Assembly (NCBI GenBank): GCA_903823025.1
Contig: CAIJRK010000031.1
Coordinates: 1 to 64,000 of the forward strand
DNA: 64,000 nt
Origin: an uncultured beta proteobacterium
Lineage (GTDB): Bacteria > Pseudomonadota > Gammaproteobacteria > Burkholderiales > Burkholderiaceae_C
Direction of reading: 5' to 3'
Made by a program: the position numbers and the translations under genes. The notes beneath the pieces were generated by a model that was not told where the DNA came from, did no database searches, and saw only the letters and a program-made list of their open reading frames with translations. Below, piece by piece: positions 8,925-18,008 of the stretch (position 1 is the first letter of the stretch; the number at the start of each line of letters is the position of its first letter).

Positions 8925-9452
8925 ATGAAATTTATCAACCATCTGGAAGAGTGGATTATTTCCCTCATGCTGCTGGCTATGACCGGGCTTACCTTCATAC
9001 AAGTGGTGTTGCGCTATGGCTTTAACGGCGGTTTTTCGTGGGCCTTTGAACTCACCACCGTGTTTTTTGCCATCATGATTTTTATCGGCATCTCGTATGG
9101 CGTGCGCGAAGGCTCACACATCGGCGTGGATGCGCTGGTGCGCTTGTTGCCCTCCAAATCACGGCGCGTGGTGTCCATCATCGCGGTGCTGATCTGCTTG
9201 CTGTACGTCGTGCTGGTCATGGTGGGCGCGAGTGAATATGTGTGGAAGATGAAAGAGGTCGGCATCGAGATGGAAGATATGCCGATTCAACGCTGGCAAG
9301 TGTTGGCGGTGATGCCGCTGGGATTTATCTTGACGGGCTGGCGCTTTTTGCAAATTTTGTACCAGTTGATCTCCGGCAAAACCGACAGCTTGCATTTGGC
9401 AGACGAAGTTGCCGACGCCCTCAAACTTAAAAGCAAAGGTTCAGACGAATGA
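8925..9452 (+). CDS. dctQ: TRAP dicarboxylate transporter, small permease subunit DctQ
   Basis: The 175-residue protein has four predicted membrane segments (about 12-35, 45-65, 85-108 and 127-147), as in DctQ. Conserved features are LMLLAMTGLTFIQVVLRY in the first helix and WAFELTTVFFA in the second. It forms the membrane complex with DctM. The start follows the terminator hairpin closely, and its last four bases overlap the dctM start as ATGA, so the two subunits are coupled. Confidence 0.9.
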   Translation: MKFINHLEEWIISLMLLAMTGLTFIQVVLRYGFNGGFSWAFELTTVFFAIMIFIGISYGVREGSHIGVDALVRLLPSKSRRVVSIIAVLICLLYVVLVMVGASEYVWKMKEVGIEMEDMPIQRWQVLAVMPLGFILTGWRFLQILYQLISGKTDSLHLADEVADALKLKSKGSDE

Positions 9453-10732
9453 ACACCCTGTTTCTTTTTGCCAGCCTTTTCATGTGCATCGCTATCGGTA
9501 TTCCCGTGGCGATCAGTCTGGGCGTGTCGAGTTTGCTCACTATTTTTCTGTTCTCGCAAGACTCGCTGGCCTCGTTGTCCATCAAGCTTTTTGAGACCAG
9601 CGAACACTACACCTTGATGTCGATTCCGTTTTTTGTGCTGGCCGGGGCGCTCATGTCCACGGGCGGTGTTGCCAAACGGATGGTGAACTTTGCCATTGCG
9701 GCAGTCGGCCATTTGCGCGGCGGTTTGGCGATTGCGTCCATTCTGGCGTGCATGTTGTTTGCTGCCGTGTCGGGTTCCAGCCCGGCGACGGTGGTGGCGA
9801 TTGGCTCCATCGTGATTGCGGGCATGGTGAAAAACGGCTACCCCAAAGCGTTTGCAGCGGGTGTCATTTGTAACGCCGGCACGCTGGGTATTCTGATTCC
9901 GCCGTCCATCGTGATGGTGGTGTACGCCGCCGTCACAGAAGTGTCCGTCGGGCGCTTGTTCATGGCGGGGGTGGTGCCGGGCTTGTTGCTGGGTTTGATG
10001 CTGATGGTGGCCGTCTGGTGGCGTGCAGGCAAGCTAAAGATTGAGCCGCCGCCCAAAGCCAGCAAACGTGAGGTATTGCGCACGTTTCGGGAATCTTTGT
10101 GGGGCTTGGCTTTGCTGGTCATCATCATGGGCGGCATTTACGGTGGCGTCTTCACGCCCACGGAAGCGGCGGCGGTGTCAGCGGTTTATGCCTTGCTGGT
10201 GGCCGTTTTCATTTACCGGGACATGACGCCCAAGCAATTGCCTCCCGTGTTTTTGGATGCGGCGCGCACCACGGTCATGTTGATGTTCATCGTCGCCAAT
10301 GCTTTGCTGTTCGCCCACGTCTTGACCTCGGAGCGCATTCCCCAAACCATTGCGGAATACATCGTTGGTATGGGCATGACGCCGTGGATGTTCTTGCTGG
10401 TGGTCAACATCATCTTGCTGATTGCCGGTAACTTCATGGAGCCGACCGGCATCATTCTGATTTTGGCGCCCATCTTTTTCCCGATTGCCACGCAACTGGG
10501 CATTGACCCGATTCACCTCGGCGTCATCATGGTGGTGAATATGGAGATTGGCATGGTCACGCCGCCGGTGGGCTTGAACTTGTTTGTGACCAGTAGCGTG
10601 ACCGGCATGAGTCTGGTAGAGGTCACGCGGGCGGCGCTGCCGTGGTTGATGGTGCTGCTGGTTTTCCTGATCATCATCACCTACGTCCCCGCCATCACGC
10701 TGGCACTGCCCAACCTTATGTTTGGGGTTTAG
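9449..10732 (+). CDS. dctM: TRAP dicarboxylate transporter, large permease subunit DctM
   Basis: The 427-residue protein fits the usual DctM size and is hydrophobic throughout, with about 12 membrane segments. Typical motifs are IPFFVLAGALMSTGG, AAVSGSSPATVVAIG, GTLGILIPPSI, GGVFTPTEAAAVSA and PPVGLNLFVTSS. It carries the sodium-driven transport path that moves dicarboxylate released from DctP across the inner membrane. The gene is last in the operon and its final 17 bases overlap the convergent cobalamin adenosyltransferase gene. Confidence 0.93.
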   Translation: MNTLFLFASLFMCIAIGIPVAISLGVSSLLTIFLFSQDSLASLSIKLFETSEHYTLMSIPFFVLAGALMSTGGVAKRMVNFAIAAVGHLRGGLAIASILACMLFAAVSGSSPATVVAIGSIVIAGMVKNGYPKAFAAGVICNAGTLGILIPPSIVMVVYAAVTEVSVGRLFMAGVVPGLLLGLMLMVAVWWRAGKLKIEPPPKASKREVLRTFRESLWGLALLVIIMGGIYGGVFTPTEAAAVSAVYALLVAVFIYRDMTPKQLPPVFLDAARTTVMLMFIVANALLFAHVLTSERIPQTIAEYIVGMGMTPWMFLLVVNIILLIAGNFMEPTGIILILAPIFFPIATQLGIDPIHLGVIMVVNMEIGMVTPPVGLNLFVTSSVTGMSLVEVTRAALPWLMVLLVFLIIITYVPAITLALPNLMFGV

Positions 10733-11291
10733 CCATCTTCTCGCTCTTCCAGTAAACGTCGTCGCCCACGCTGCCATCAGGGCGATGACGGTTGAGCACC
10801 CGGGCCAGTACAAACATCAAATCACTCAGGCGGTTGAGGTACTGGCGGGGTGTGTCTTTCAAGGCATCTTGCCCTTCCAGGGCGACGACCATGCGCTCGG
10901 CGCGGCGGGTCACGGTGCGACAAACATGGGCCAAAGCCGCTGCCCGACTGCCCGCTGGCAAGATGAACTCTTGCAAGCGCGGCAAGGTGGCGTTGTGTTC
11001 GGCCAGGGCGGCATCCAGCGCCAGCACGGCCTCCGGTTTGAGCAACTCAAAACCCGGAATAGACAGCTCGCCGCCCAGGTTAAACAGCTGATGCTGAATC
11101 TCCACCAGCAAGGTGCGTACCCCCTCCGGCATGTCTTCACACAGCAGCACGCCGATGTTGGAGTTGAGTTCGTCCACGTCGCCCATGGCGTGCACGCGCA
11201 GGCTGTTTTTGGAGACGCGGGTGTTGTCCCCCAGTCCGGTGGTGCCGTTGTCGCCGGTACGGGTGGCGATTTGTGTCAGTCTTTGTCCCAT
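10716..11291 (-). CDS. ATP:cob(I)alamin adenosyltransferase, PduO type
   Basis: This 191-residue protein makes adenosylcobalamin from cob(I)alamin and ATP. The PduO signature is at the N-terminus (TRTGDNGTTGLGDNTRVSK, residues 8-26), followed by GDVDELNSNIG and the C-terminal VTRRAERMVVAL and NRLSDLMFVLAR. The ATG at 11291 was chosen because AAGGAG lies nine bases upstream and homologues start at this point. A longer reading from 11444 would overlap the upstream gene. It stands alone, without other cobalamin genes. Confidence 0.9.
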   Translation of the reverse strand: MGQRLTQIATRTGDNGTTGLGDNTRVSKNSLRVHAMGDVDELNSNIGVLLCEDMPEGVRTLLVEIQHQLFNLGGELSIPGFELLKPEAVLALDAALAEHNATLPRLQEFILPAGSRAAALAHVCRTVTRRAERMVVALEGQDALKDTPRQYLNRLSDLMFVLARVLNRHRPDGSVGDDVYWKSEKMAKPQT

Positions 11292-11385
11292 GTCATGAAT
11301 CTCCTTGGTTGGGTCGTTATTGTTGCAGCTATCCCCTACCGTTTTAGCAAGGTGGGGATCAGGCGTTTTGAGGGCCAGGCGGGCG

Positions 11386-12159
11386 TCAATTTTCTGGCGA
11401 TTTCGCCTGAAACGGGACGCGGTACAGCCACACCGGCCGGCCATCGGGGCACGCTAAAACAGCCTGCGGCGTAAGTGACGGCGCCTCAAACTCCAGACTC
11501 ACCAACCAACTGCCCGGCTGGAGTTCGGCTTGCGCCTTGGCTACGGCGCGCGCCATGCTTTCGGGTCGCTGAAACAGATACACCAGCGCGTAGGGTTGCC
11601 AGTCAGCCTGCCAGATATCGCCTTGCCGAATGCGTGCCCAAGGACAACGCAGGGCGCACAGGCCGCGCAGCGGCCAACTCCATTCCAGGCCGTGAAGTTG
11701 GGCTTGCGGGTAGGCCTCGCGCAAGGCTTTCAAGCCATCGCCCAGACCACAACCGGCATCCAGCACCCACGCCTGCGCGGCCAACGGTGCCTGCGTGGCC
11801 AGATCACGCAAGGCGTGCGCCGGGGTTGGAAACAGCGGGGCATCGCGCCAAGCCTTCAAGGGGTAAATCAGCAGCAGCAAGCCCAGCGGCAGTAACCAGG
11901 CCCAGGCGGGCAAACTCAAGCCCCCAGCCAGGGCCAGCGATAAGGGAAACCCCAGTCCAATCAAAGCCCGGCGCCACCCGGTGTGGCCCCCAAAACTCAG
12001 GATGAGGCCGCAGGCCGAGGCCAGCGCCAACGCCACCCAAGCCGACACCCCCAAGCGCGGCAAGCCTAAAAACAAAGCCCAGGCCACGCCCCACGCCAGC
12101 AGCGCCGGGAGCGGCCAGGGCAGCGATTCAAGGAACGACCTGAGCCGTCGGGTCAACAT
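11386..12159 (-). CDS. Membrane-anchored class I SAM-dependent methyltransferase
   Basis: The 257-residue protein has an N-terminal half of several hydrophobic segments (about 15-105) and a C-terminal Rossmann methyltransferase domain. The SAM-binding motif I is VLDAGCGLGDGLKAL near residue 132, followed by an acidic end of strand two (LHGLEWS) and GDIWQADW. The substrate is unknown. It lies 44 bases after parB on the same strand and is probably the last gene of the mnmG-rsmG-parAB operon. The many proline and tryptophan residues in the membrane part do not point to a known family. Confidence 0.65.
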   Translation of the reverse strand: MLTRRLRSFLESLPWPLPALLAWGVAWALFLGLPRLGVSAWVALALASACGLILSFGGHTGWRRALIGLGFPLSLALAGGLSLPAWAWLLPLGLLLLIYPLKAWRDAPLFPTPAHALRDLATQAPLAAQAWVLDAGCGLGDGLKALREAYPQAQLHGLEWSWPLRGLCALRCPWARIRQGDIWQADWQPYALVYLFQRPESMARAVAKAQAELQPGSWLVSLEFEAPSLTPQAVLACPDGRPVWLYRVPFQAKSPEN

Positions 12160-12203
12160 GGACTTGAGGGAGCGCGTTGTGAAGGATGAAATGTGCTAAA
12201 AAA

Positions 12204-13148
12204 TCAGCGCTGGCCGACTTGGGTGGCGCTGGCTCTGAGTTTGTCAACCAAACCATTAAGCTCATCGAGCGAGCCAAACTGGATACTGATTTCGCCCATT
12301 TCCTCCAACCGTCCGGCCCGTTTGACGCGTTTTTTGACGCACACCTCGACGGCGGCCATCAGCAGGTCTGACAGTTCTTCTTCAACCCGTTTCAAATCGC
12401 CGGACTTGGCTTGCTTGGGCTTGAGGGGCGTGAGAGAAAACTCCGCGCCCAGTTTTTTAGCCAAACTTTCGGCCTCTCGCGCCGACATTTGTTTGGCAAC
12501 AATCTGGTGAGCCGCCGTGATTTGGGTGGCCCGGTCCAGCACCAGCAAGGCGCGGGCGTGGCCCATGTCGAGGTCGCCCGCCATCAGCAGAGTTTGCACC
12601 GGCTCGGCTAGGTTGAGCAGGCGCAATAAGTTGCTGGCGGCACTGCGCGAGCGCCCCACGGCTTGCGCCGCTGTTTCATGCGTGTGACCAAACTCTTTGA
12701 CCAGGCGTTGTAAGCCTTGGGCTTCTTCCAGCGGGTTGAGGTCTTCACGTTGAATGTTTTCAATCAGCGCCATGACGGCTACGGCCTCATTGGGCACGTC
12801 GCGCACCAGCACCGGTACGTTGTCCAGTCCGGCTAGTTTGGCGGCCCGAAAGCGCCGCTCGCCCGCAATGATTTCGTACTGGCCCTGATGCGCGCCGTCG
12901 GTGAGGGGGCGCACCAGAATCGGCTGCATGATGCCTTGCGTCTTGATGGATTCGGCCAGCTCGTACAGCGCACCTTCGTCCATGCGGGTACGTGGCTGGT
13001 ATTGGCCCGCCACCAGCCGGTTGAGCGCCAGCGTGCGGGGCAAGCCGGGGTCGTCGGTGGCCGCGTTGAGGGGCGCCTCATCCTCGACCGTGGGGCCGAG
13101 CAATGCTTCAAGGCCTAAACCGAGGCCTTTTTGTTTTTTGGTAGCCAT
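12204..13148 (-). CDS. parB: Chromosome partitioning protein ParB
   Basis: The 314-residue protein is a full-length ParB, the CTP-dependent clamp that loads at parS and spreads to mark the origin region. Visible are the N-terminal basic KKQKGLGLGLEALLG, which stimulates ParA, the CTP-binding GERRFRAAKLAG motif near 105, the helix-turn-helix (HTHETAAQAVGRSRSAASNLLRLL) region near 170-195 given here only by position and key residues, and the C-terminal dimer segment. ATG 13148 has AGGAAGGA upstream. Four parS sites are nearby. Confidence 0.95.
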   Translation of the reverse strand: MATKKQKGLGLGLEALLGPTVEDEAPLNAATDDPGLPRTLALNRLVAGQYQPRTRMDEGALYELAESIKTQGIMQPILVRPLTDGAHQGQYEIIAGERRFRAAKLAGLDNVPVLVRDVPNEAVAVMALIENIQREDLNPLEEAQGLQRLVKEFGHTHETAAQAVGRSRSAASNLLRLLNLAEPVQTLLMAGDLDMGHARALLVLDRATQITAAHQIVAKQMSAREAESLAKKLGAEFSLTPLKPKQAKSGDLKRVEEELSDLLMAAVEVCVKKRVKRAGRLEEMGEISIQFGSLDELNGLVDKLRASATQVGQR

Positions 13149-13171
13149 TGTTTCCTTCCTGACGAGAATTT

Positions 13172-13714
13172 CTACAAATCCACTTGACGCATTAATTTCA
13201 GCAGTAATGTGTGCCCTTGCGGCCAATCACCCAAACCGGATTCGGCGTTGATATGGCCGAGGTTGCCGCCGTCAATCAAGTCGGCACCCCAAGCGCTGGC
13301 GAACTGAGCCGCCCGTTCAACACGGCAATACGGATCGTTCTGACTGCTCACCACCCGAGTTTTGAACGGCAATGGTTGCAAAGGAATCGGCGACCAACGA
13401 GCCAAAACAGGCCGCAGTTCTTCGCGCTCGGCATCTGCGGGCGCGACCAGCAAAGCGGCTTTAACGAGGTGGGTATGGCTTGAGTGAGAGGCCCAGGCCG
13501 CGACCAGCAAACAGCCCAGGCTGTGCGCTACCAAAATCACCGGCTCAGGCTGCTGCAACAGCACGTCTTCCAGACGTGCGATCCAATCACCACGCAGCGG
13601 ACGCAGCCAGTCGTGCTGCTCGACGCGCTGGTAACCGTGGCTGACTTCCCACCGACTTTGCCAATGATCAGGGCCGGAATTTTGCCAACCCGGCAGGGTG
13701 AGAACGCGGTTCAT
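13172..13714 (-). CDS. RBBP9/YdeN-family alpha/beta hydrolase between parA and parB
   Basis: The 180-residue protein starts MNRVLTLPGWQNSGPDHWQS and has the nucleophile elbow AHSLGC near residue 65, then SQNDPYC with the likely acid residue and GHINAESGLGDW with the catalytic histidine. This matches the small serine hydrolases of the RBBP9/YdeN family; substrate unknown. Its ATG overlaps the parA stop as ATGA, so it is translationally coupled inside the partition operon, and parB starts 24 bases after its stop. A link to partition is not established. Confidence 0.85.
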   Translation of the reverse strand: MNRVLTLPGWQNSGPDHWQSRWEVSHGYQRVEQHDWLRPLRGDWIARLEDVLLQQPEPVILVAHSLGCLLVAAWASHSSHTHLVKAALLVAPADAEREELRPVLARWSPIPLQPLPFKTRVVSSQNDPYCRVERAAQFASAWGADLIDGGNLGHINAESGLGDWPQGHTLLLKLMRQVDL

Positions 13715-14496
13715 TTTGCCCAAACCCGCGCCGCCAGCTCTTGCGCGAACAAGACAAAAGCTTGCGCGCCCTTGGACGAAGGGTCAAACACCACACCCGG
13801 TAAGCCATAGCTGGGCGCCTCGGCCAAGCGCACATTGCGCGGAATCACGGTGTTGAAAACCTTGCCGCCAAAATGGGCCGTCAGTTGCTCGCTCACCTGC
13901 TGTTGCAAGGTGATGCGCGGGTCAAACATGACACGCAGCAAACCGATGATGACGAGGTCTTTGTTCAGGTTGGCATGGACTTGTTTGATGGTGTTGACCA
14001 AATCAGTCAGCCCCTCCAAAGCAAAATACTCGCACTGCATGGGTACGATCACGCCATTTGCGCAACACAGGCCGTTCAGCGTCAACATCGACAAAGACGG
14101 CGGGCAATCAATCAGGATGAAATCGTAATCTTGATCCACAGCGACCAGCGCTTGCTTGAGGCGCTTTTCACGGCGCTCCAGCGTCACCAATTCGACCTCG
14201 GCGCCGGTGAGTTCACGGTTCGCGCCCACGATGTCGTAAGAACAACCGGCCTTGATCAATTTTTCGCTTTTAACCCGCGTTTGCGCGACCGTTGCGGACT
14301 CCAGCAGCACGTCATAAATGGTGTGTTCCAACTTGCGCTTGTCCACGCCCGACCCCATGGTGGCATTGCCCTGCGGATCCAAGTCGATCATCAGCACGCG
14401 CTGACCAATTTTGGCTAAACCAGCGGCCAGGTTGACCGTGGTGGTGGTCTTGCCAACCCCGCCTTTTTGATTGGCAACACAAAATATTTTGGCCAT
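13711..14496 (-). CDS. parA: Chromosome partitioning ATPase ParA (Soj)
   Basis: The 261-residue P-loop ATPase drives origin segregation together with ParB. The deviant Walker A is [17 protein letters not shown] (from residue about 10), Walker A' is LMIDLDPQGNATMG and Walker B is DFILIDCPPSL. I chose ATG 14496 (MAKIFCVANQKGG), the usual start; an upstream in-frame extension would read through the parS site. It follows rsmG on the minus strand, with a parS in the 134-base gap. Confidence 0.95.
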   Translation of the reverse strand: MAKIFCVANQKGGVGKTTTTVNLAAGLAKIGQRVLMIDLDPQGNATMGSGVDKRKLEHTIYDVLLESATVAQTRVKSEKLIKAGCSYDIVGANRELTGAEVELVTLERREKRLKQALVAVDQDYDFILIDCPPSLSMLTLNGLCCANGVIVPMQCEYFALEGLTDLVNTIKQVHANLNKDLVIIGLLRVMFDPRITLQQQVSEQLTAHFGGKVFNTVIPRNVRLAEAPSYGLPGVVFDPSSKGAQAFVLFAQELAARVWAK

Positions 14497-14539
14497 GAAG
14501 TGCTTACCTGATGTGGAATAAAACAGAACGAGACATGAA

Positions 14540-14555
14540 TGTTTCACGTGAAACA
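14540..14555. promoter_or_regulatory. parS centromere site 1 (upstream of parA)
   Basis: TGTTTCACGTGAAACA matches the universal parS consensus perfectly. It lies in the gap between rsmG and parA, 44 bases upstream of the parA start, where ParB binding could also modulate transcription. Confidence 0.95.
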
Positions 14556-14630
14556 ACGTGGCAACTTTAAACGAAGAAGCACGCACTTTATGTGACAACT
14601 TCAGCCTGAAGCCAAAACCCGATCAATCAA

Positions 14631-15299
14631 TTAATCCGGCGCAGCTTGCAGCCACACGATGCAGCGCTCGGCATCCAGGCCTGGCACCTGTAATTGTTCC
14701 ACGTGAAACACTTTGACGGAAGTGGGCAAAGCCGCGATTTCATCCGCTGGGTGCTTGCCTTTCATGGCCAACCAAACGCCCTGCTCGGCCAGGGCGGCCA
14801 CCGACCAAGTGGTGAAATCCAGCAGCGAGGCAAAGGCGCGGGCGCTGATCACGCTGTATTTGTCCGTCAAACTCTCGACCCGGGCGTGCAAGCCGCGCAG
14901 GTTGGTCAGCTTCAAGGTGACAGCCGCTTGTCGAATGAAGGCGGCTTTTTTGGCAACGGTGTCCACGCAGTCCACCGCCACCTGCGGGCAGCAAATGGCG
15001 ATGACCACGCCCGGCAAGCCCGCGCCCGAACCCACATCGAGCAAACGCACCGGGCTTTCAGGAGCGCCTGCGAGCGACTGGGCCGCCAGCTGTCGGCGCA
15101 AGGGCGCAATGGCGGCCAAGCTGTCCAGCAGATGATGCGTCAACATCTCGGCGGGGTTGCGCACGGCGGTCAGGTTATAGACTTTGGTCCACTTTTGGAT
15201 CAACGCCATGTAGTCCAGCAATTGACCGACTTGCACCTCGTTGAGCACCAACGATAAATCGGTCAAACCCTGGCGCAGTTCTTGTTCAAGCTCACGCAT
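14631..15299 (-). CDS. rsmG: 16S rRNA (guanine-527 N7)-methyltransferase RsmG (GidB)
   Basis: The 222-residue protein methylates G527 of 16S rRNA with SAM. Family features are YNLTAVRNPAEMLTHHLLDS (residues about 40-59), the SAM motif LLDVGSGAGLPGVVIAI near 90 and TDKYSVISARAFASL near 150. The ATG at 15299 overlaps the mnmG stop as ATGA; a TTG three bases earlier is also possible. The coding region contains a parS site near its 3' end, so codon choice there is fixed by two functions. Confidence 0.94.
   Translation of the reverse strand: MRELEQELRQGLTDLSLVLNEVQVGQLLDYMALIQKWTKVYNLTAVRNPAEMLTHHLLDSLAAIAPLRRQLAAQSLAGAPESPVRLLDVGSGAGLPGVVIAICCPQVAVDCVDTVAKKAAFIRQAAVTLKLTNLRGLHARVESLTDKYSVISARAFASLLDFTTWSVAALAEQGVWLAMKGKHPADEIAALPTSVKVFHVEQLQVPGLDAERCIVWLQAAPD
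14694..14709. promoter_or_regulatory. parS centromere site 2 (inside rsmG)
   Basis: TGTTCCACGTGAAACA differs from the perfect palindrome at one base and fits the TGTTNCACGTGAAACA form known from Burkholderiales. It lies within the rsmG coding sequence, 150 bases from site 1. Confidence 0.9.
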
Positions 15300-17326
15300 C
15301 AAAGGGCCGCCTTGTCAGAGGTGGCTGAGGTCGTTTTGTCCGGGCTGGCAAACGCTATGTAGTTGCACTTTTTCAAGTACACCAACAACAACGAAATACC
15401 GGCGGGCGTAATGCCTGAAATGCGCGATGCCAGCCCCAAGGTTTCAGGGCGCAGTTTGCTTAACTTTTGCCGGGCTTCGATGCTCAAGGCGGTCACTTGG
15501 TGATAGTCCAAATCGTCAGGTAATTTCAGGTTTTCATAATGGGCGGAACGGCCTACTTCTTCTTTCTGGCGGTCAATGTAACCCGCGTATTTGGCTGAAA
15601 TCTCTAGCTGCTCAATGATGACTGCCGTCAGCATCGCCTCGTCCGAAATGGCCTCCGATGTTTCACGTGAAACATTCGCATCCAATTCGGCACTGGCGTA
15701 TTTGCCGCCGTTCAATGACATCAGACTCGCGTAACTCACGTCCGGGCGGCGCAACAAATCGGCCAGTCTGTATTCATGGTCGATCATCTTGCCCAATACG
15801 CGCTCAGATTCAGCCACTTCCAGATTCTTGGGGCTGACCCACACCGAACGCAGACGCTCTGTTTCACGTGAAACAATGTCGCGCTTTCGGCTGAAAGCTT
15901 CCCAACGCGCATCGTCCACCAAGCCCAGTTGACGCCCGACTTCGGTCAACCGCATATCGGCATTGTCTTCGCGCAGCTGCAGCCGGAACTCAGCGCGACT
16001 GGTGAACATGCGGTAGGGTTCGGTCACGCCTTTGGTAATCAGGTCGTCCACCAGCACGCCCAAATAAGCTTCGTCCCGGCCCGGCACCCAAGTGTCTTGC
16101 GTCCACGCTGTTTTGGCACCCGCCTGTAACGCGGCGTTGATGCCGGCAAACAGGCCTTGGGCGGCCGCTTCTTCGTAGCCCGTGGTGCCGTTGATTTGAC
16201 CGGCAAAAAACAGGCCGCCAATGGCCTTGGTCTCAAAGCTGCTTTTGAGTTGTTGCGGGTCAAAATAATCGTACTCAATCGCGTAGCCGGGACGAATGAT
16301 GTGGGCGTTTTCCAACCCGGCCATTGAACGTACCAGCGCGTACTGAATGTCAAACGGCAAACTGGTGGAAATACCGTTGGGGTAATACTCGTGCGTGGTC
16401 AGGCCTTCCGGCTCCAGAAAAATCTGGTGACTGTCTTTGTCGGCAAAACGGTTGATCTTGTCTTCGACGCTCGGGCAGTAACGCGGGCCAACGCCTTCAA
16501 TTTTGCCGGTGAACATGGGACTGCGGTCAAAACCGCTGCGAATGATGTCGTGGGTGCGCTCGTTGGTATGCGTCATCCAGCACGACATTTGTGCGGGGTG
16601 TTGTGCCACTCGGCCCATGAAGCTAAACACTGGCGTGGCCGCGCTCATGCCGCCCGGCATTCCGTCGCCGGGCTGTTCAATGCACTTGCTGAAATCAATC
16701 GAGCGACCATCCAGCCTTGGCGGCGTGCCAGTTTTGAGCCGACCTTGCGGCAGCTTCAACTCTTTCAAACGCGCACTCAAACTCACGGCGGGTGGGTCAC
16801 CGGCGCGGCCTGCGGCGTAGTTATTCAAGCCCACGTGAATCTTGCCATCCAGAAAAGTGCCTGCTGTCAGCACCACGGTTTTGGCGCGAAACTTGATACC
16901 CACCTGCGTCACCGCGCCCACGACTCGGTCGCCTTCGACCATCAAATCATCCACGGCTTGCTGGAACAGCCACAAATTGGGCTGATTCTCTAGTCTGCGC
17001 CGAATAGCGGCTTTGTATAACACCCGATCTGCCTGCGCACGGGTGGCGCGCACGGCTGGTCCTTTGCTGGAGTTAAGAATGCGAAACTGGATGCCGCCCT
17101 CATCGGTGGCTGCCGCCATGGCGCCGCCCATGGCGTCCACCTCTTTGACCAAATGGCCTTTGCCGATACCGCCAATAGACGGATTGCAGCTCATCTGGCC
17201 CAAGGTTTCAATGTTGTGACTGAGCAGCAAAGTCTTGCAGCCCATGCGCGCAGCGGCTAGCGCCGCCTCGGTTCCGGCGTGGCCGCCGCCGACGACGATA
17301 ACGTCGAAATTCTGTGGATAAAGCAT
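15299..17326 (-). CDS. mnmG: tRNA uridine 5-carboxymethylaminomethyl modification enzyme MnmG (GidA)
   Basis: This FAD protein works with MnmE to modify U34 of several tRNAs. The 675-residue form starts [20 protein letters not shown], with the FAD-binding glycine motif, and has the family motifs [47 protein letters not shown] and [13 protein letters not shown]. It is somewhat longer than the usual 630 residues because of an extra C-terminal tail after [16 protein letters not shown]. Two parS sites lie inside the gene. It is the first gene of the minus-strand rsmG-parAB operon. Confidence 0.96.
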   Translation of the reverse strand: MLYPQNFDVIVVGGGHAGTEAALAAARMGCKTLLLSHNIETLGQMSCNPSIGGIGKGHLVKEVDAMGGAMAAATDEGGIQFRILNSSKGPAVRATRAQADRVLYKAAIRRRLENQPNLWLFQQAVDDLMVEGDRVVGAVTQVGIKFRAKTVVLTAGTFLDGKIHVGLNNYAAGRAGDPPAVSLSARLKELKLPQGRLKTGTPPRLDGRSIDFSKCIEQPGDGMPGGMSAATPVFSFMGRVAQHPAQMSCWMTHTNERTHDIIRSGFDRSPMFTGKIEGVGPRYCPSVEDKINRFADKDSHQIFLEPEGLTTHEYYPNGISTSLPFDIQYALVRSMAGLENAHIIRPGYAIEYDYFDPQQLKSSFETKAIGGLFFAGQINGTTGYEEAAAQGLFAGINAALQAGAKTAWTQDTWVPGRDEAYLGVLVDDLITKGVTEPYRMFTSRAEFRLQLREDNADMRLTEVGRQLGLVDDARWEAFSRKRDIVSRETERLRSVWVSPKNLEVAESERVLGKMIDHEYRLADLLRRPDVSYASLMSLNGGKYASAELDANVSRETSEAISDEAMLTAVIIEQLEISAKYAGYIDRQKEEVGRSAHYENLKLPDDLDYHQVTALSIEARQKLSKLRPETLGLASRISGITPAGISLLLVYLKKCNYIAFASPDKTTSATSDKAAL
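15659..15674. promoter_or_regulatory. parS centromere site 3 (inside mnmG)
   Basis: TGTTTCACGTGAAACA, a perfect match, within the mnmG coding sequence where it encodes part of a NVSRETS stretch. The same three-residue VSRET motif recurs at site 4, showing how the DNA site dictates the protein sequence. Confidence 0.95.
15860..15875. promoter_or_regulatory. parS centromere site 4 (inside mnmG)
   Basis: TGTTTCACGTGAAACA, a perfect match, within mnmG where it encodes IVSRETE. It is 186 bases upstream of site 3 on the mnmG strand. With the other sites it forms a cluster of four parS within about 1.3 kb. Confidence 0.95.
17313..17321 (-). promoter_or_regulatory. Exact DnaA-box sequence at the mnmG start codon
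   Basis: TGTGGATAA reads TTATCCACA on the minus strand, a perfect DnaA box, and encodes the YPQ of MnmG (codons 3-5). MnmG proteins commonly begin with this peptide, so the match may be coding coincidence. It is single, and no box cluster or long AT-rich gap is present here. Confidence 0.35.
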
Positions 17327-17372
17327 GGCCCTAATTTTACCGATGGCCGAAAACATCGTAACAATCGAGGCC

Positions 17373-17954
17373 ATGAAACTTCTAATATTTGCGGGCAGTA
17401 CCCGCCAACAATCCTTCAACCGTCAACTCGCCAGCAACGCCGCCACGATGGCTCGTGCTGTTGGTGCCGAGGTCACGCATCTCGAATTGGCGGCTTTGGA
17501 TATTCCCCTCTACAACGCCGACCTGGAAGCCCAAGGCACGCCGCCCGATGTCATGCGTCTGAAGCAATTGATGTTTGCGCATCCGGCTTGGTTGATCTGC
17601 TCGCCGGAATACAACGGCAGCTACACCGCGCTGCTTAAAAACACAATTGATTGGGCTTCCAGCCCGGTCAAAGGCGACCCGGATTGGGCGCAAGGCGGCA
17701 AATCTTTTCAAGGCAAAGTGGTGGGTCTGCTGAGTGCGTCCCCCGGCGGCTTGGGTGGACTGCGTTCACTGAGTCATCTGAATCCGTTGCTTCAAAACCT
17801 GCAATGCTGGGTGGCCCCGCAACAATTTGCGTTGGGCGGCGCCGGTGATGCGTTCGATGCGCAAGGCGTGTTGCAGCTGGCGGCACACCGCAAAAGCGTG
17901 CAAGGCGTCATCGACCAGGTGCTGTGGGCGAGTGCGCGATTGAACGCTTTGTGA
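17373..17954 (+). CDS. NADPH-dependent FMN reductase family protein
   Basis: The 193-residue flavodoxin-fold protein begins [20 protein letters not shown], the phosphate-binding loop of this family. [20 protein letters not shown] (about residues 77-96) and [13 protein letters not shown] are the further FMN-contact motifs. Members reduce FMN, azo compounds, quinones or chromate with NAD(P)H; the natural substrate is not readable. I chose ATG 17373, which fits homologues, although ATG 17343 is in frame. It is divergent from mnmG. Confidence 0.88.
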   Translation: MKLLIFAGSTRQQSFNRQLASNAATMARAVGAEVTHLELAALDIPLYNADLEAQGTPPDVMRLKQLMFAHPAWLICSPEYNGSYTALLKNTIDWASSPVKGDPDWAQGGKSFQGKVVGLLSASPGGLGGLRSLSHLNPLLQNLQCWVAPQQFALGGAGDAFDAQGVLQLAAHRKSVQGVIDQVLWASARLNAL

Positions 17955-18008
17955 AGCTCACAACGATCCATGCGCGCTCAATAAAAAATCTGCGGGGTTT
18001 AGTCTGAT

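Noticed and set aside
17313-17321. Perfect DnaA box at mnmG as evidence of oriC
   Set aside because: Single box inside conserved mnmG codons with no box cluster or long AT-rich gap next to it.
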